A stretch of 64,000 bases of DNA from Chrysopilus asiliformis (taxonomy: Eukaryota; Arthropoda; Insecta; Diptera; Rhagionidae). This document shows positions 23,489 through 35,585 of the stretch, one piece after another. Location: positions 19,710,530-19,774,529 of the forward strand of contig OZ035962.1 of NCBI GenBank assembly GCA_964034945.1, given 5' to 3'. Every line of letters begins with the position of its first letter. The stretch's first letter is position 1. Under the pieces are notes generated by a model that worked only from the letters and a program-made list of their open reading frames with translations, was not told the DNA's origin and ran no database searches. Position numbers and translations under genes: made by a program.

Positions 23489-23657
23489 AGGCCTGTGTCC
23501 ACATGGAAGTTTATTTGCAGAAGTCGCTTCTAGAAGAGATTTCTGGTGTCACAACTTCTGAAAGTTCACTTGCAGTTAGTGTTTCCACGGGAAAAACTTC
23601 CAAAAGTCTCTGCTAGAAGCGACTTCTGCAAATAAACTTCCATGTGGACACAGGCCT
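23489..23657. mobile_element. PIF/Harbinger-like MITE with near-perfect foldback
   Basis: Arms of about 46 bases begin AGGCCTGTGTCCACATGGAA and continue to CGCTTCTAG, with an almost exact inverted copy at right. TTA flanks both sides (23486-23488, 23658-23660). Single copy in this window. Confidence 0.8.
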
Positions 23658-23676
23658 TTAGAATTTCAAGGTCTTA

Positions 23677-24061
23677 AGGTGCCGCTCCACATGAGAGTAA
23701 ATGCCGGCGAGAACCTCTCGATAGCAGCTACTCGCAAATGGACACGTCTCTGAGAGTCGCTCGCAGAAACTCGCAAAAAATCGCGAGCTAGTTTCTGCGA
23801 GCTGTCAAAAGTGAGTCTACTCTCTAGTCGACACGCACCCACTGAACTCTCGGGGAGTTGCTCGCCAGATACGAACGGCGTTTGAATTTCGCTAGTAGCT
23901 CTCGAGAACTCGCTAAAGCAAGATGTCAAAAAAATCAAGATAATAGTCTTGAAAAGAGAAAAATCGCCCAAAATAACTCTCAAATGGACAACCTCCTGCG
24001 AGTAACTCTCGAGAGTTTTTGAAAGTGACTCGCGTACTTACTCTCATATGTAGCGGCACCT
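23677..24061. mobile_element. PIF/Harbinger-like MITE, 380-base family, copy 1
   Basis: TIRs start AGGTGCCGCTCCACATGAGA and AGGTGCCGCTACATATGAGA (reverse). TTA at 23674-23676 and 24062-24064. The interior is rich in CTCGCGAG / CTCTCGAGAG motifs. Copies 2 and 3 at 33137 and 47088 are in the opposite orientation. Confidence 0.85.
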
Positions 24062-24119
24062 TTAGAATCTGACAAACAGACAAACAAACTGACACGAAGG
24101 CAAGCTAAATAAAAGCTTT

Positions 24120-25220
24120 TAATTAAGAATTATTCAAATTCAAAATTTTGTATTTTTATAAAACTCTTGTACTACCGAAAGAGTATAAGCAACAAAGCGT
24201 TGAGACGAGATTATTAAGATAGGTTTGCTTCGAAAATGATAAGTTTTCGGTCATAGAATATGGAAAATTTTTGGACAAATAGACCATCATTAAATTGAAT
24301 CGTTTAACAGATATAATTCTCACTTGCCATCATGTAAATAATTATTCCTACTATCCCTAATAATTTTATAAAAGCACTATTGTATTGCCGTCAGTTGCCA
24401 TTTTATGCTATTCGATATATTTTATACCCACAATTTATATATCACTAAAATTTACATTATTTTACTATTAAGGGAGAAAGTTTTTCTATTTAGGAAACGT
24501 TAAATGCAATAAAAACGGAAACTCATAAAAAAGTACTTCTGAACATTACAATGAAAAAAATTTAACGGAAGAGTCAAAAGTTAAGTTAAATTCAAAACTT
24601 CTTAAATATAATTTAAAGTTTTTGGTTTTGAATTGATTGAAACTTTTTCTCTCCTTTTCTGTAGATCCGAGAACTTTTGACAAAAAAAAAATCTCAATAC
24701 AGAACTAAGAACTATATAACGAAATTACAAATGTCTACGAACATTTTATTTTATTTCATTTTTTTTTTGTTTAATTTCCGATCTAAACTTTTCCTTTTCG
24801 GCACAAATTAAATCACACCTCAGTCTTTCACTGTTAAGTCGTGTTATTGAATTTTCAGTGGCACCACCGTTGAATACGTTTGATTAAGGATTCCAATGTA
24901 GATAAATGTACGTGTATGTATAGCGCACTAAACGTCTTTTGAGTTTCATCTAAAATTCGGAAACTTTAACTTCTCACCTTTTCGAATACCGGAGATAGGT
25001 CTTTGGAATATTAGGGAAAGCAGAAGTATTTCATTGTAGAAATAAGAAACTTTTGTAGTCTTTCTCAGTTGTAGACTTTAATTTTACTCTAATTATGATT
25101 CTGATTGTTTTAGTTGAAAAATGCTAAGGAAGTTTATTTTTGTTTTAATTTCATAATAATTTTAGTTCATATCCAGTTACCTTTTCAAACCGGAACCGCT
25201 CAAGACCAGAATATTTTTTC
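24120..25220. other. Unassigned AT-rich intronic DNA
   Basis: A piece at 24075-24120 (CACGAAGGCAAGCTAAATAA) matches the ends of the Helitron-B-type relics at 28.15 and 39.0 kb. Nothing else recognised. Confidence 0.35.
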
Positions 25221-25234
25221 CGGCTTAGCAAGGC

Positions 25235-25400
25235 CAGTGTTGTGCAAAACGACGTAAAATACAATTTTTACATTTTTTTCACGTAAAAACGTAAAAAATG
25301 TAAAAAAAACTGGTAATAAAAGTAAAAAACTGGTAAAAAACGTAAAAAAATAGTCAAAACCCTAAAAAATAGTAAAAAACCTAAAAAATGGAAAATCGCA
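25235..25400 (+). repeat. Cryptic (GTAAAAAA)n tract
   Basis: Degenerate repetition of CGTAAAAAA, CTGGTAAAAAA and CCTAAAAAAT following CAGTGTTGTGC. Similar in plan, not in sequence, to the tracts at 32340 and 52640. Confidence 0.7.
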
Positions 25401-25489
25401 TTTCCTACAAAGTATGACAGTCTATTTTATCCGCTCGGTGGCATCTATTCTGTCTACATTAGATTATAGTCTTTTCGAAAAAAAAAAAA

Positions 25490-25670
25490 CAGTCAATGGC
25501 AGAATTAAAAGGATTAAAATTTTCTACATTTACCGTAAATCCATATATTTTACCTTTATCGAGATATTTCCGATTTTGTAAAATAGAAAATTCAAGTAAA
25601 TTGTGCAGAAAAGTAGATTATGTATAAGAAAGTCATGTGCTTTTCACATAAGATATTTTTTATTCTTACA
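25490..25670. repeat. Dispersed repeat, copy 3 (empty site for the piggyBac-like MITE)
   Basis: Matches 5950-6160 in inverse orientation. At 25495-25505 it reads GTCAATGGCAG where the 6166 element sits in the other copy. Confidence 0.55.
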
Positions 25671-25830
25671 GTACTTACTATTGGCTGCGTTTCTGCTCGT
25701 TTCGAGGGATAACATCGTCCTACTAGCCGGACTACGCCGTGTGAGGTTATAATTTTTTTTTCATCACTCTGGTAAAGCAGGGGAGGTGGGTTAAGATATA
25801 AGATAGCAGGGGAGTTGGGTTAAGATATAA

Positions 25831-26332
25831 TCATACTAATACATAAAAATGAGTTGGTGTCTGTCTGTCTGCCTGTCTGTCTGTCTGTTCCTCTTTCACG
25901 CAAAAACGGCTGAACCGATTGACTTGAAATTTGGCATGAGTGTCTGTGGTAGTTCTGGTTCCAACATAGGCATACGGAAAAGTAGCGCGAGGGGTGGGGG
26001 GAGTAAGGGGAGGGGGTAAAGTGATTTCGAAACTTAGTTTTTGCGCTATGTTACTCTTTTGCGGGGAAACTACTGAACGGATTGGTCTGAAATTTGGCTT
26101 AGATGTTCGTCGGGGGTCCAGCCCCAACATAGACCCATTAAAAAGTAGCCCGAGGGGTGGGGAGAGTAAGGGGAGGGGGTAAAGTGAATCCGAATGCTGC
26201 AATTTATTGTTTTTTTGTTAATTTTTGATAACCATTTTGCGAGGAGAAAAAACTTTAAAGAAAAGCAAAGACTCTAAGCTACCTAATTTCCAGTCACGCT
26301 TTTAGCCGGGCGAAGCCGGGTCCAAATTCTAG
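25831..26332 (+). mobile_element. Non-autonomous Helitron, subfamily A
   Basis: 5' end TCATACTAATACATAAAAAT preceded by A. 3' end has a hairpin GCCGGGCGAAGCCGGG, then TCCAAATTCTAG followed by T. Interior GAGTTGGTGTCTGTCTG, a GTCT array and two tandem blocks of about 120 bases ending GTAAGGGGAGGGGGTAAAGT. No replicase/helicase coding, so it must be moved in trans. Confidence 0.8.
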
Positions 26333-26339
26333 TTAGACA

Positions 26340-28140
26340 TATTAAAAAAAAGAAACCGAAGAAATTTTTGAGTTTTTGTTTCAATCAAAAAAATACTTGA
26401 AAATATAATTGAAAACAGAGTTTGTTGGTGTATATCAAATGGGATTTTTCTGAAAATTGCATTATACAATTTTTAAGGAAAAAATCGTTTTTTTTCAGCA
26501 AACTTTAAAAAAAAATGGTTGCCCCTTAGGTTATTGTCCTTTCATTTATTTATTTTCATTATCATTTCATTTAGCATCCGAAAGTAATCACTTCTTCTTT
26601 TATAAAGGAAGATAAACTTTCAGGATTTCAGATCTTTTAGTCAATTTAGTTAATTAACTAAGTTTTCCCAAGATAAGAGCCACAACGAAGAGAAATATGA
26701 AAAATCCACGTCGGAAAAGCAAATCTTTCAAATGAAACTGAATTCCTTGAAATGATCCTTACCGTTTGCAGATAAGCGGCCCGGGTCACTTTTTTAATAC
26801 GACCAACATTAATAATAAACAACCCAAGGAGTAATACTTATAAAATAAATGACTCCAGCATCCCTTTATTATATTTAACGGCAATGTAACTATGAGTATT
26901 ATTAGTATACTCGTATATATGTATATATACACAGATCTAATCATATTATTTGTTTAGGTATACCTATATCACGAATTTAAGAATTTTTTTGTAACAATTT
27001 TCCCCGTTCAAGTGCAATGGTGGTGGACCAGGCAGCAGCGAAGAAACAAATTCAACCTCAACGAGACATTAAATAAGGAAAAGTTGGAAAAAAAATCTAC
27101 TATATATCCATAAAAGCATGTTAGAAGGATGCTATTCCGAGCTGACATTTTTCTAGGAAAACAGCACTCTTGAAAGATGTAAACCATTACATCTCTACAC
27201 ATACAATAGTCATTGCAAACCCTTCAGATATAATTTTCTCAACTCGAAGATAAATATCCTTTTTTTAAGGAGTGTGTACAGACTATTTATATAAACGAAG
27301 AAAAGAAGAATCACCTAGATGACAAGAAAGCAAACGCGTTCTAGATATGTTTTTTCACCCAAAATCTTCTTCTTCTTATTCGTATTGTCGTCGTCGTCTT
27401 CGTTAGTTCAAGATCTTATAGTCGTCATTCTGTCTTTCTTTACTGGTCCACAAAAGGATAAAATAAACAAATACTATTCTTGCCAAGATGATAAGTCGGA
27501 AAATAGAGAAAGTACAAGGAAAAATAAAAAAAGTATATTAAATGAAAGAACATACGCTTTGAAACATTATAAACAAAATACACAAAATAACACATTTTAT
27601 AAGTGTGGAAGACGGAGGCATCAAAATAGAAAAACTGGAATTTTTACTTTCTTGATGCAAAACATACGATAAAAAAATTTTATTTAATAAAAGATTTAAA
27701 TGCAAGTTCTTTTGTTGGGCCACTCCAGCATAAACGTTCAAAGGTGATGATAAATATTTACTGAATAAAATAGAAGTTTGTACATGGACTATAAAGGTTC
27801 CAAGTTAGTTTAGCAAATAACGCGCAAAAGAAATTACTCAAATGGAAACGACCCAAAATGACAATTTCACTCTAAAGGATGAAGTTTAATACAATTCACT
27901 ATAATTGTTTTTTTTTGCCTTGCATTTATTGTAGTTTGTAAGCATAATTTCTCTTGTTGTTCCTAATTGTAGTCATTATGTTTTTAATTGAAACGGATAA
28001 AAGAAAAATAAAACTAATTAACTTGAACTTTTTGCCAATGATCGTTTTTAAGTCGAACAAGGTCTGCCTGCGAGGTTTGTTTAGCAACGTATAAACGTGT
28101 GAGTGAGAATTTTTAATTACAAATTCACGCTATTCTTAAG
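26340..28140. other. Unassigned AT-rich intronic DNA
   Basis: An ORF of 117 codons at 27319 lies over a (TTC)n/(GTC)n stretch at 27366-27404, overlaps another frame on the opposite strand and shows no domain; judged chance. Nothing else recognised. Confidence 0.35.
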
Positions 28141-28760
28141 ACCTTTTATTTAGCTTACTTTCGTATCCGTCTATCTGTCAGGGTCAAATCTTGAAATCTA
28201 ATTTTGACCCACTTTCACCTGAAATCTAAGTTTCACCCATCGACTGACTTAAAGTTTTGCACACACGTTAAATTAAAATTTAAAATTTTGCACACATACG
28301 CACACATTAAAAAATCTGTAAGGATAACGGAAGGTCCTGTCAGGATGACGTGATTATTCTTCTCCAAAAAAAATATCCGCAAAAAAAACTCATCTGGAGG
28401 TTTTTGGGGTCGCTGAATTCCATTCGGACGTTAAAAAGTCTGTAAGGATAGAAAGTCCTGTAAGGATAACGTGATTATTCTTTTCCTCCAATTTTCGGGC
28501 CAAAATCTCGTCTGGTGGTTTGTAGGGTCGCTGAATCCGATTCTGACATTAAGAAGTGGGTAACGTGATTATCTTTTTTCGCAATTTTTTCCGAAAATTG
28601 TTCGCAAATGTTTCAGAAAATTGTTGGCAAATTTTTCAGAAAATTGTTCGCAAATTTTTCCGAAAAAATTTCTGGAGTCAATGAATCCGATTCTGAAGTC
28701 AAAAAGTCCGTAAGAATATTTTAAAAGCAAGGATAGGGTCAAGGGGGCTCATTGTAAACG
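28140..28760 (+). mobile_element. Relic related to Helitron-B interior
   Basis: Begins TTTTATTTAGCTTACTTTCG, then GTCAGGGTCAAATC, TAATTTTGACCCAC and repeated GTAAGGATAACGGAAGGTCC / GTCGCTGAATCCGATTCTGA blocks. The same phrases appear inverted at 38690-39010 and 49870-50135 and in the B Helitrons. No ends found. Confidence 0.5.
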
Positions 28761-28964
28761 ATTTTCACTTTTTGGATATTTTTTCAACTTTGTAATGGTT
28801 TTTTTTTTAAATTAAATCACTAACAGCGAAGTTTTGATATATTATGTTAAAATTTGTTGTCTATTTATTCCCCATTCCATGTGATTTCAAAATTATAGGT
28901 CCTTAATTTTTTACAAAATTGGATGTTTACTTTTACCCCTATATTTTTTTCAAATTTTTGAAAA

Positions 28965-29413
28965 ATGGGGTAAAGGTAAACACTTTTTTTCATCCTTTTT
29001 TATATACGTATCTGCGCAAAATTTCAAGTCTCTAGCTCAATCCGTGCGCCCGCAACCCGCGAGTTTTATGTAGAATCATATCCTAAAAAACTTTTGTTCT
29101 GTACCGTTTTTGAGATATTCGCAAAAAACGTTTTGGTTCGTAGGTTCATTTTTGCCCATTAACGAACTTAGCCTTTGCATTTTACGAAAGACGTATCTGC
29201 GTAAAATTGCAAGTCTCTAGCTCAATCCGTGCGCCTGCAATTCGCGCCACAGACAGACGGACGGACGGACAGACGGACATGCCAAATTCAATTTTTTTTT
29301 TATCATTCTAAACACACTGGTGTAATTCATTTTTGTGTGTGATGACGGAATCTTGGCGTTATAGACGGTAAGGCAAAGTTAATATACCCGTTGGTTTCAC
29401 CATACGGGTATAA
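28965..29413 (-). mobile_element. Mini-me-like element, partial
   Basis: Minus-strand copy: ends at the TATACCCGTATGGTG start (29413), with a (GTCC)n array near 29253-29280 and the GCGCACGGATTGAGCTAGAG block, which occurs twice (29028-29060 and 29212-29240), showing an internal duplication of about 180 bases. Confidence 0.65.
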
Positions 29414-29490
29414 TAAAAAAAACTGAAAAATGTTCTTTTAAAAAAGCTTTTATTTCAAAAAAATTCACTAAAAATGGAAAAATAATATCT

Positions 29491-29575
29491 GATACACAGT
29501 GATTAGAAATAAAAGCATAAAAAATAAAATCAAATAAATATTTATCTCGCTTTTATTTGTGATACACAGCATCGA
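29491..29575. mobile_element. GTGTATCAG-type foldback MITE
   Basis: GATACACAGTGATTAGAAAT and CGCTTTTATTTGTGATACAC face each other; the left arm has lost its GCGAG part. Confidence 0.6.
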
Positions 29576-30357
29576 AAAAAATATTTTTTTTCCTTTTTAG
29601 TACTTTTTTTTAAAAATAAAAGCTTTTCTAATTTTTAAAAAAAAATTTTAAAATATGTAATATAAACCTTTAAAATACGTTTGTTTAAAAAAATAAAAAA
29701 AAAATGCACCAAAACTTCGTATCGTTTGATTGAATCGACTCACAGAATATTTTATGTTTTCTCTAAAAATTTTATTTCGAATTGATTCGTAACGATTGTA
29801 CATCTATTTTCCAATTCATCAAGTCCTTTAACCTTATGAATCATGACATTGAAATCAGTTTTCTTGTCATTTATAAAAACATCTATATCTGTCGAATGAA
29901 ATATTCTCATGGAGTCAAATAACACGATAGAAAACATCATCTTCCAAGAATCCTTCGGAAAGAAGAAAATTCTTTATCAGATTAAGCTCTTTTTGGAAAG
30001 GATAAAGAAATGAAAAAAAAATGTTGAACATCTACAGAATTTGGATGAGAATTCTCTTGACACTAGAAATCCTTTAGTTGCCTACAAGATCGTATTATGA
30101 TTTGAATCAGACAAAAATCACACAGACGAAAAATACTTTTAGCATACTTTCTGAAAAATGTTTACGTTTATGGGACTAAGAAAATTCAGATTTTTAAACC
30201 AAATTCTCCATAATTCGTTTTAAAATGTCATACAAACAGAGATTATAAATCCAAATCTAACACCAAAAAAATTGGGGTTAGAATATAAATTCGAATTTTT
30301 TTTTTCTGAAAATTAATGGATCTCGAAAATACATTTTTTACTTTGTTACCGTTAATT

Positions 30358-30866
30358 TTTTACCCCCGATGAAACGGAGAGGGTAAATGTATTTGTCCGT
30401 CCCTCACAACTTTTGATCCACTCAACCAATTTCGGTCCTGCTTTTGGCATTCGGTTGAAAATAAGGGACTGTTTCATTGTACAATACTTCACCCTCTCCC
30501 CTCATTTTAAACCTCCTCTCCTTGTATATTTCGATCCATTCAATCGATTTCGGTTTGCTTTTGGCATTTCGCTGGATATTACGAGAGAAAGGTTTTAGTG
30601 CAAAAACATAACAAAAGCTATAATTGCCAATCTGGCAATTATTGAAAACCCGTATGGTGATATTCGTACCAAAATTCCAAAACTCCACTTTGATTCAAAC
30701 TTTCCAATAAAATTTTCTTTAAATTTATTCCAATCGGATTTTGATGTATGGGAGTTTTATGTAGAGAATCATATCCTAAATAACTTTTGTTTTTGGACTT
30801 TTTTGATAAGATGCACCGTTTTTGAGATATTCACAAAAAAACGTTTTCGTCCCCCCCCCCCCCCCA
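30358..30866. mobile_element. Two adjoining mini-me-like fragments
   Basis: 30358-30598 begins TTACCCCCGATGAAACGGAG and holds two diverged copies of a roughly 120-base block (CAATTTCGGT..GCTTTTGGCATTCGG). 30598-30866 is a minus-strand tail (AACATAACAAAAGCTATAAT, ACCCGTATGGTGATATTCG) ending at a poly-C run at 30850-30866. Confidence 0.5.
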
Positions 30867-30899
30867 CCTACCACTTTTATCTTTAAAATGAGTAAAAAA

Positions 30900-31340
30900 A
30901 AAATTAGTTGTGATTAACTCAAAATGTTCCTCTGCAATATTCAATTTCGCAAAAAATATGTAAAAAAAATTATTTTTTCAAATATCCCGAGAAGCGTTAA
31001 AGATACGTAAAAACCATTAAAGGAAAGAATGGAAATTTCATTTTCTTTGTTTATAGGTTTTTTTTTTCAAAAAAACTTTTTTTTTCAAAAAACTTTTTTT
31101 TTGGAAATATGTTAGAGATACGTAAAAGTTCCAAAAAGGAACAGGTTTCCAATTCGACTCCTATGTATTTTATGTATGTTCACGGATATTTACCCCGTTT
31201 TAACCCACCCCCTCTCCTGATAGATTCTAGATCGTTTGAGATGACGAGTTGAATTTTTTTGTATTGTATCTAGTACAACGCCAGGAAGGACATTTTATGT
31301 ATTTCCCCCCTGTTGAACTCAAGTTAAAAGTCTGCATAAG
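30900..31340. other. Unassigned AT-rich intronic DNA
   Basis: Poly-T/poly-A runs at 31060-31110 and no gene or element borders. Confidence 0.3.
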
Positions 31341-31343
31341 GGC

Positions 31344-31428
31344 CCAATAAACCAAGTCCGGTTACTTTACGGTTAAATGAAGGTTATAAAAGTAATTTTT
31401 ATGACATTGGTTACAAATTGTTTATTGG
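31344..31428. mobile_element. Small TIR element related to the CCCAAG family
   Basis: CCAATAAACCAAGTCCGGTT at left and GGTTACAAATTGTTTATTGG at right mirror the ends of the elements at 4735 and 50598; the centre is deleted to 85 bases. Confidence 0.5.
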
Positions 31429-31429
31429 A

Positions 31430-32330
31430 GACCTACTATTATCAAATTTATATCAGAAATTATTTTTCGTGTGATGTTTTTAGGAAAACTACGTGTTAAT
31501 ATTTTAGTTATAATCCAAAGCAAAGGTTTTTAATAAAAATATCATTGAATGAGTAAAAATCGGCAAAAGAATTTTATTAATCAAATGTTGCAATTTTCAG
31601 CCATTTCAAATTTCAAATTGGATTCCAAATTCAATAGAAATTGTTTCAGAATATTTGTAGTGCAAAAGGAAGCTAAACCGTGTTAGGAAACTAGAAGTAG
31701 ATTATGGCACTATGAGGAATTGCTCAATTCATGGGAATTTACACAATTTCATGGGAAACCCCAAAAATACTCTATGATTTTTTGTTGCTTTTCATTTTTT
31801 TTTATCTTACCGTGCTATAAATTGTATTTTTGTTCCTTCTGGCCTTTGAATTATTCATAATGTTACGTTTTTACAAAAAAAGGCCGAGTTCGTGTGGTTA
31901 TATGGATGCCTAAGAAAAAGCGCTAAATACATATCTTTACATACATAGATACATCCGTAGCAAACAAAAAAGTAGGAAAGACGGTTCCTACAACATCAAG
32001 AGATTCGAGATGTTTAAAGAACACAATCATGGAAAAAATCCTAATGCTTAAAAAAATACATACTGGTATAAAGCATTTTTGAGGTATTCTTTCCCTTCAC
32101 TGTAGTTATTCTAATGCAAAACACTGCTGAGTTCATCCTGCTTAGCCATGATGGAAGAAAAAAGTAGAAAAAGTAAAATAAAATAAAAAATCTAGCGTGT
32201 CATTGGAAGATTTTCCTATACGCAAAGGACTAAATTTTTAAAAATCTTTGAAGTCTGGACGATTTTGATGCGGTTTTCCCAAAATGTAGCTTAGATATCT
32301 GGCGAGGTGATTTGCAGTTACCCTCTCCTA
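31430..32330. other. Unassigned AT-rich intronic DNA
   Basis: No gene or recognisable element. Confidence 0.3.
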
Positions 32331-32339
32331 ATCGGTTTT

Positions 32340-32580
32340 TATCAGAGGTTTTTGAAACAAACCTAAAACCACTGAACCATTGACATTTGAGGGAACCAAA
32401 ACCAAACCATTTTCATAAAAGATGGTCGAACCTAGAACCAGAACTAAAACCAATTTTTTGAAATTTTAGAAACCAAACCAAAACAAGAACCAAATTTTGA
32501 AATCTAAGGCATCAAAACCAAAAACCAGAATTCATCCTTGAACTAAAACCAAACCACACTCAAAAAACGTTTGGTTTGCA
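32340..32580 (+). repeat. Cryptic (AACCAAA)n tract
   Basis: Degenerate AACCAAAACC / AACCAGAACT units bounded by ATCAGAGGTTTTTG at left and GCATCTCTGGTTTTTATC at right. The bounding GGTTTTT-type ends suggest it is the inside of a mobile unit. Confidence 0.6.
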
Positions 32581-32929
32581 TCTCTGGTTTTTATCCGCAG
32601 CTCCACTTTAGAATCAGTTTCTAACTTTTGGAACATTCTATGGGATTCCAGAATAACAAGTTTGCTCCCCTCGCTCTCTGCCAGACAGTTCAATTAACTG
32701 ATTGGGTTTTTGTTTTTAATACTTTTCATTTAAATAATTTTAAATGCATTTTAAACGAATGGTCTGGTATTTGTTTTTACTACTTTTCATTTTAATTCAT
32801 ATAAAAAAAATTTGATTTTGGAGTATAAATGAGAATTAATTAAATCAAATGACGATTCTTGATTCTACTACATGCCCGATTTCCTACAGTGTATGAACAC
32901 AAGTTGAGACTAAAATATTTCTTTTTTCA

Positions 32930-33090
32930 TAGTTTCAGCCAGAGCTTAGGGGAAGTCCCTTTAATGCCGAAGCAGAGCTCAGGATGGTCGGAAGAACGAA
33001 AGGGGATGTCGGTTTATGTTCTCCATGAACTTCTGCGGGTTATAGTCCGGGGGGAACACATCGGATGGTAAATCGTTCCAAAGTCTTGCT
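32930..33090 (-). mobile_element. SINE family 1 body, 5'-truncated
   Basis: Inverted match to 18728-18888 across its full length, about 90% identical by eye. The 70-codon plus-strand ORF over it is incidental. Confidence 0.6.
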
Positions 33091-33098
33091 TTAGATTA

Positions 33099-33535
33099 CA
33101 GTAGAACCTCAGTTCGAGAAATTAATCCTGCCCTAAAGGTGCCGCTCCACATGAGAGTAAATACGCGAGTAACTCTCAAAAACTCTCGAGAGTTACTCGC
33201 AGGAGGTTGTCCATTTGAGAGTTAATTCCGGCGATTTTTCTCTGTTCAAGACCAATATCTTGATTTTTTCGACATCTTGCTTTGGCGAGTTCTCGAGAGC
33301 TACTAGCGAAATTCAAACGCCGTTCGTATCTGGCGAGCAACTCCGCGAGAGTTCAGTGGGTGGTGTCGACTAGAGAGTAGAATCACTTTTGACAGCTCGC
33401 AGAAACTAGCTCGCGAGTTTCTGCGAGCGACTCTCAGAGACGTGTCCATTTGCGAGTAGCTGCTATAGGAAGGTTCTCGCCGGCATTTACTCTCATGTGG
33501 AGCGGCACCTTAAAATTTTACTGGAGATTTTACTG
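33099..33535. mobile_element. Short pogo-like MITE, interrupted
   Basis: CAGTAGAACCTCAGTTCGAG at left and AGATTTTACTG at right, with TA at 33097-33098 and 33536-33537. Removing the Harbinger-like insert leaves only about 60 bases. The right arm is weakly matched, so this is less certain than the other pogo-like elements. Confidence 0.45.
33137..33510. mobile_element. PIF/Harbinger-like MITE, 380-base family, copy 2
   Basis: AGGTGCCGCTCCACATGAGA at both ends (inverted), TAA at 33134-33136 and 33511-33513. About 90% identical to the copies at 23677 and 47088. Confidence 0.88.
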
Positions 33536-33539
33536 TAAT

Positions 33540-34250
33540 TTAAATGAGAAAACGGTTATCTGGTGTCGGGGTTTGACTTATCTACAGGTCTACCATAGGC
33601 AAGGAGGTATGCAAACGTACAAAAAAAAATCATGGAAAGGCCTTTATCTCGCTTAAGTTTTAATTAAAGTTTTGACTATTGTTGACTTAAATATTATATG
33701 ACATTTTACACCATTAGTCTAGACCAGAGGTCACCATCCGTAAGCTCAACTAGCTCCGAAAATACAAGCTGCACCAAAATGCCTTCATGAAAACTTTATC
33801 GGGAACAAAATTACCCGAAAATTGATACACAATAATCATGTTAGCGAAAAAAATCCATCAACCCAATTGACCAAATTGGTTGGAAAACCAATTGGATTTC
33901 CAATCATCTTGTACCAAGTACCGAAGGTACGATTTATGGAATTTTGACTGGAAATCCAAGATTTTTTACTGTCAAAATGGTCCTTTTTGTACCATAAGGT
34001 CCATAATTCCAAATGTTCCCACAAATATTCTTAAACTTTATAAAGGAAAATTGCGTGGTACTTTTGGATACGGTACAAAAATTGCAACATTGGTCAATTG
34101 GGAATTGGTTAGTTATTATATTTTTTTTTTTTGCAATTCAGAAAGTTAAAAGTTTATTATGTTTTTGAATCGAAGAATAATTTTTTATTGCCACGCTATT
34201 CAAAGTGCATGTAAAAATGTAGTCAAGTTATTTTCCACGTCTAAACTTCT
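33540..34250. other. Unassigned intronic DNA with a local hairpin
   Basis: 33850-34120 contains ATTGACCAAATTGGTTGGAA and, inverted, ACATTGGTCAATTGGGAATT, with GGAAATCCAAG between: a loose inverted repeat of about 240 bases. Confidence 0.35.
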
Positions 34251-34252
34251 TT

Positions 34253-34400
34253 CACAACCTCTGCTGTTGATGGGTTGCAACCGAACCTTACAAATGTTCC
34301 AACTAATTCAAGGTTCAAAATCCAGGTAAAACTGTTGGTGCGCGCAGCAAGGACGAAAAATTGTTACGAACCCTCAATTGAGTTCTGTCTTAAGATGTGA
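34253..34400 (+). mobile_element. SINE family 2 body fragment
   Basis: CCTCTGCTGTTGATGGGTTG, then CAAATGTT..CATTCAAGGTTC-type text and CCTCAATTGAG match 53685-53800 in the same order; the tRNA-like head is missing. Confidence 0.55.
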
Positions 34401-35585
34401 TAACATAGTGGAAAAGAAGACAACATTCTATTTAAAATGTTTTTCGTGCAAAATTTCCAGATTGAAACATCTAATGGTAACAATACGTTAGTATATTTCT
34501 GACGAATAGTAAACGAAGTTCTGAAACGGAAGGCCTACGAAATCTCACCCGTTTTGCCAAGGGATTGCTTTAAGAAAAAAGATCCAGGATAAACAGAACA
34601 GAAGGAAATTGCAAAAAAAAACCCCGTAGTGGTGTAAAATTCAGGAAAAGAAATTTATTCCTTTTAATCTTGACGGATGTTTCACGAGAAACAATAAGAC
34701 GGTAGCTGGTCCACGATACAAAAAAAACCCTCGGATTGGTGCGCCGGCGAAATAAAATAAGTTGAAAGCAGTTAGCCAATATCAACACCAAGAAACAACA
34801 ATAATAAGAATAGCAACAACAACATCACCAACGATTATACCGAAAGTAACACAAAAAGACCGAAATGGATAGAATTTTATCTTAAATGTTGTAGGGTCGA
34901 CAATACCACATCCTGACAATGTTATGGGGTTGTCCTTCAGCACCATGTTCTCTGGCGGCAATGATAGCTACGTAGGGTGGCTGGAAACACGAGGAACTGA
35001 TGAAAGCTCGGCAAAGACGACACAACAATCTTCTTATATTGGGAAAGCAGAAAAGGAAAAGCGGAAGTAAAAGTTTGTGATTCCGAACATCCACCTGACT
35101 CAGTCCAATTGCTACTTATACGGGTGTGGAGGGTCGACCCGCCATGAGTGGCAGAATGATAGTTGGGGTAGGGAAGATTCTTGTTCTGTTCTGGACTTTG
35201 GGGAAAACGTAGTAGAGGCACAAAATATAAATGTTTGGTATTTAGGTTAAGCATGTTCCATAATACTTGCTAATAGGGATTCAAGTTTCTTGGTATCGTG
35301 AAGATGTTAATGTCCTTAAGGTGATTATTTTTAAGAACTTTTTCCTCTATTTATCTGTCCCTTTCTCTTTCTCTCTTTATAAGTTTCTTTCTCAGTCTCT
35401 TTTTTTATATTTCTTTACATTCGTACCCTCTTTTGTAGTATTATGGAGGGGTAATTTTTTGGAAAAGGGAAATCTATTGTAAAAAAACAACACTGGAATG
35501 AGTTTATCTGCCTTTTGGACAATTTATTCAATAACCAGATTAATAAAAAATATAAAAAAATTACTAATGAAAGTATTTATTACAA
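34400..35585. other. Unassigned, moderately GC-rich intronic DNA
   Basis: 34680-35230 is less AT-rich and has long open frames on the minus strand without a recognisable domain or splice sites. Not repeated in the window. Origin unknown. Confidence 0.3.

Noticed and set aside
23666..23983. 105-codon ORF (minus) and its 122-codon counterpart at 47166-47534
   Set aside because: They lie wholly inside copies of one MITE with TIRs and target duplications and start or end in flanking DNA by chance. Kept as a low-level finding only.
27319..27672. 117-codon plus-strand ORF
   Set aside because: Overlies TTC/GTC simple sequence, is lysine/asparagine-rich, overlaps a minus-strand frame and has no domain.
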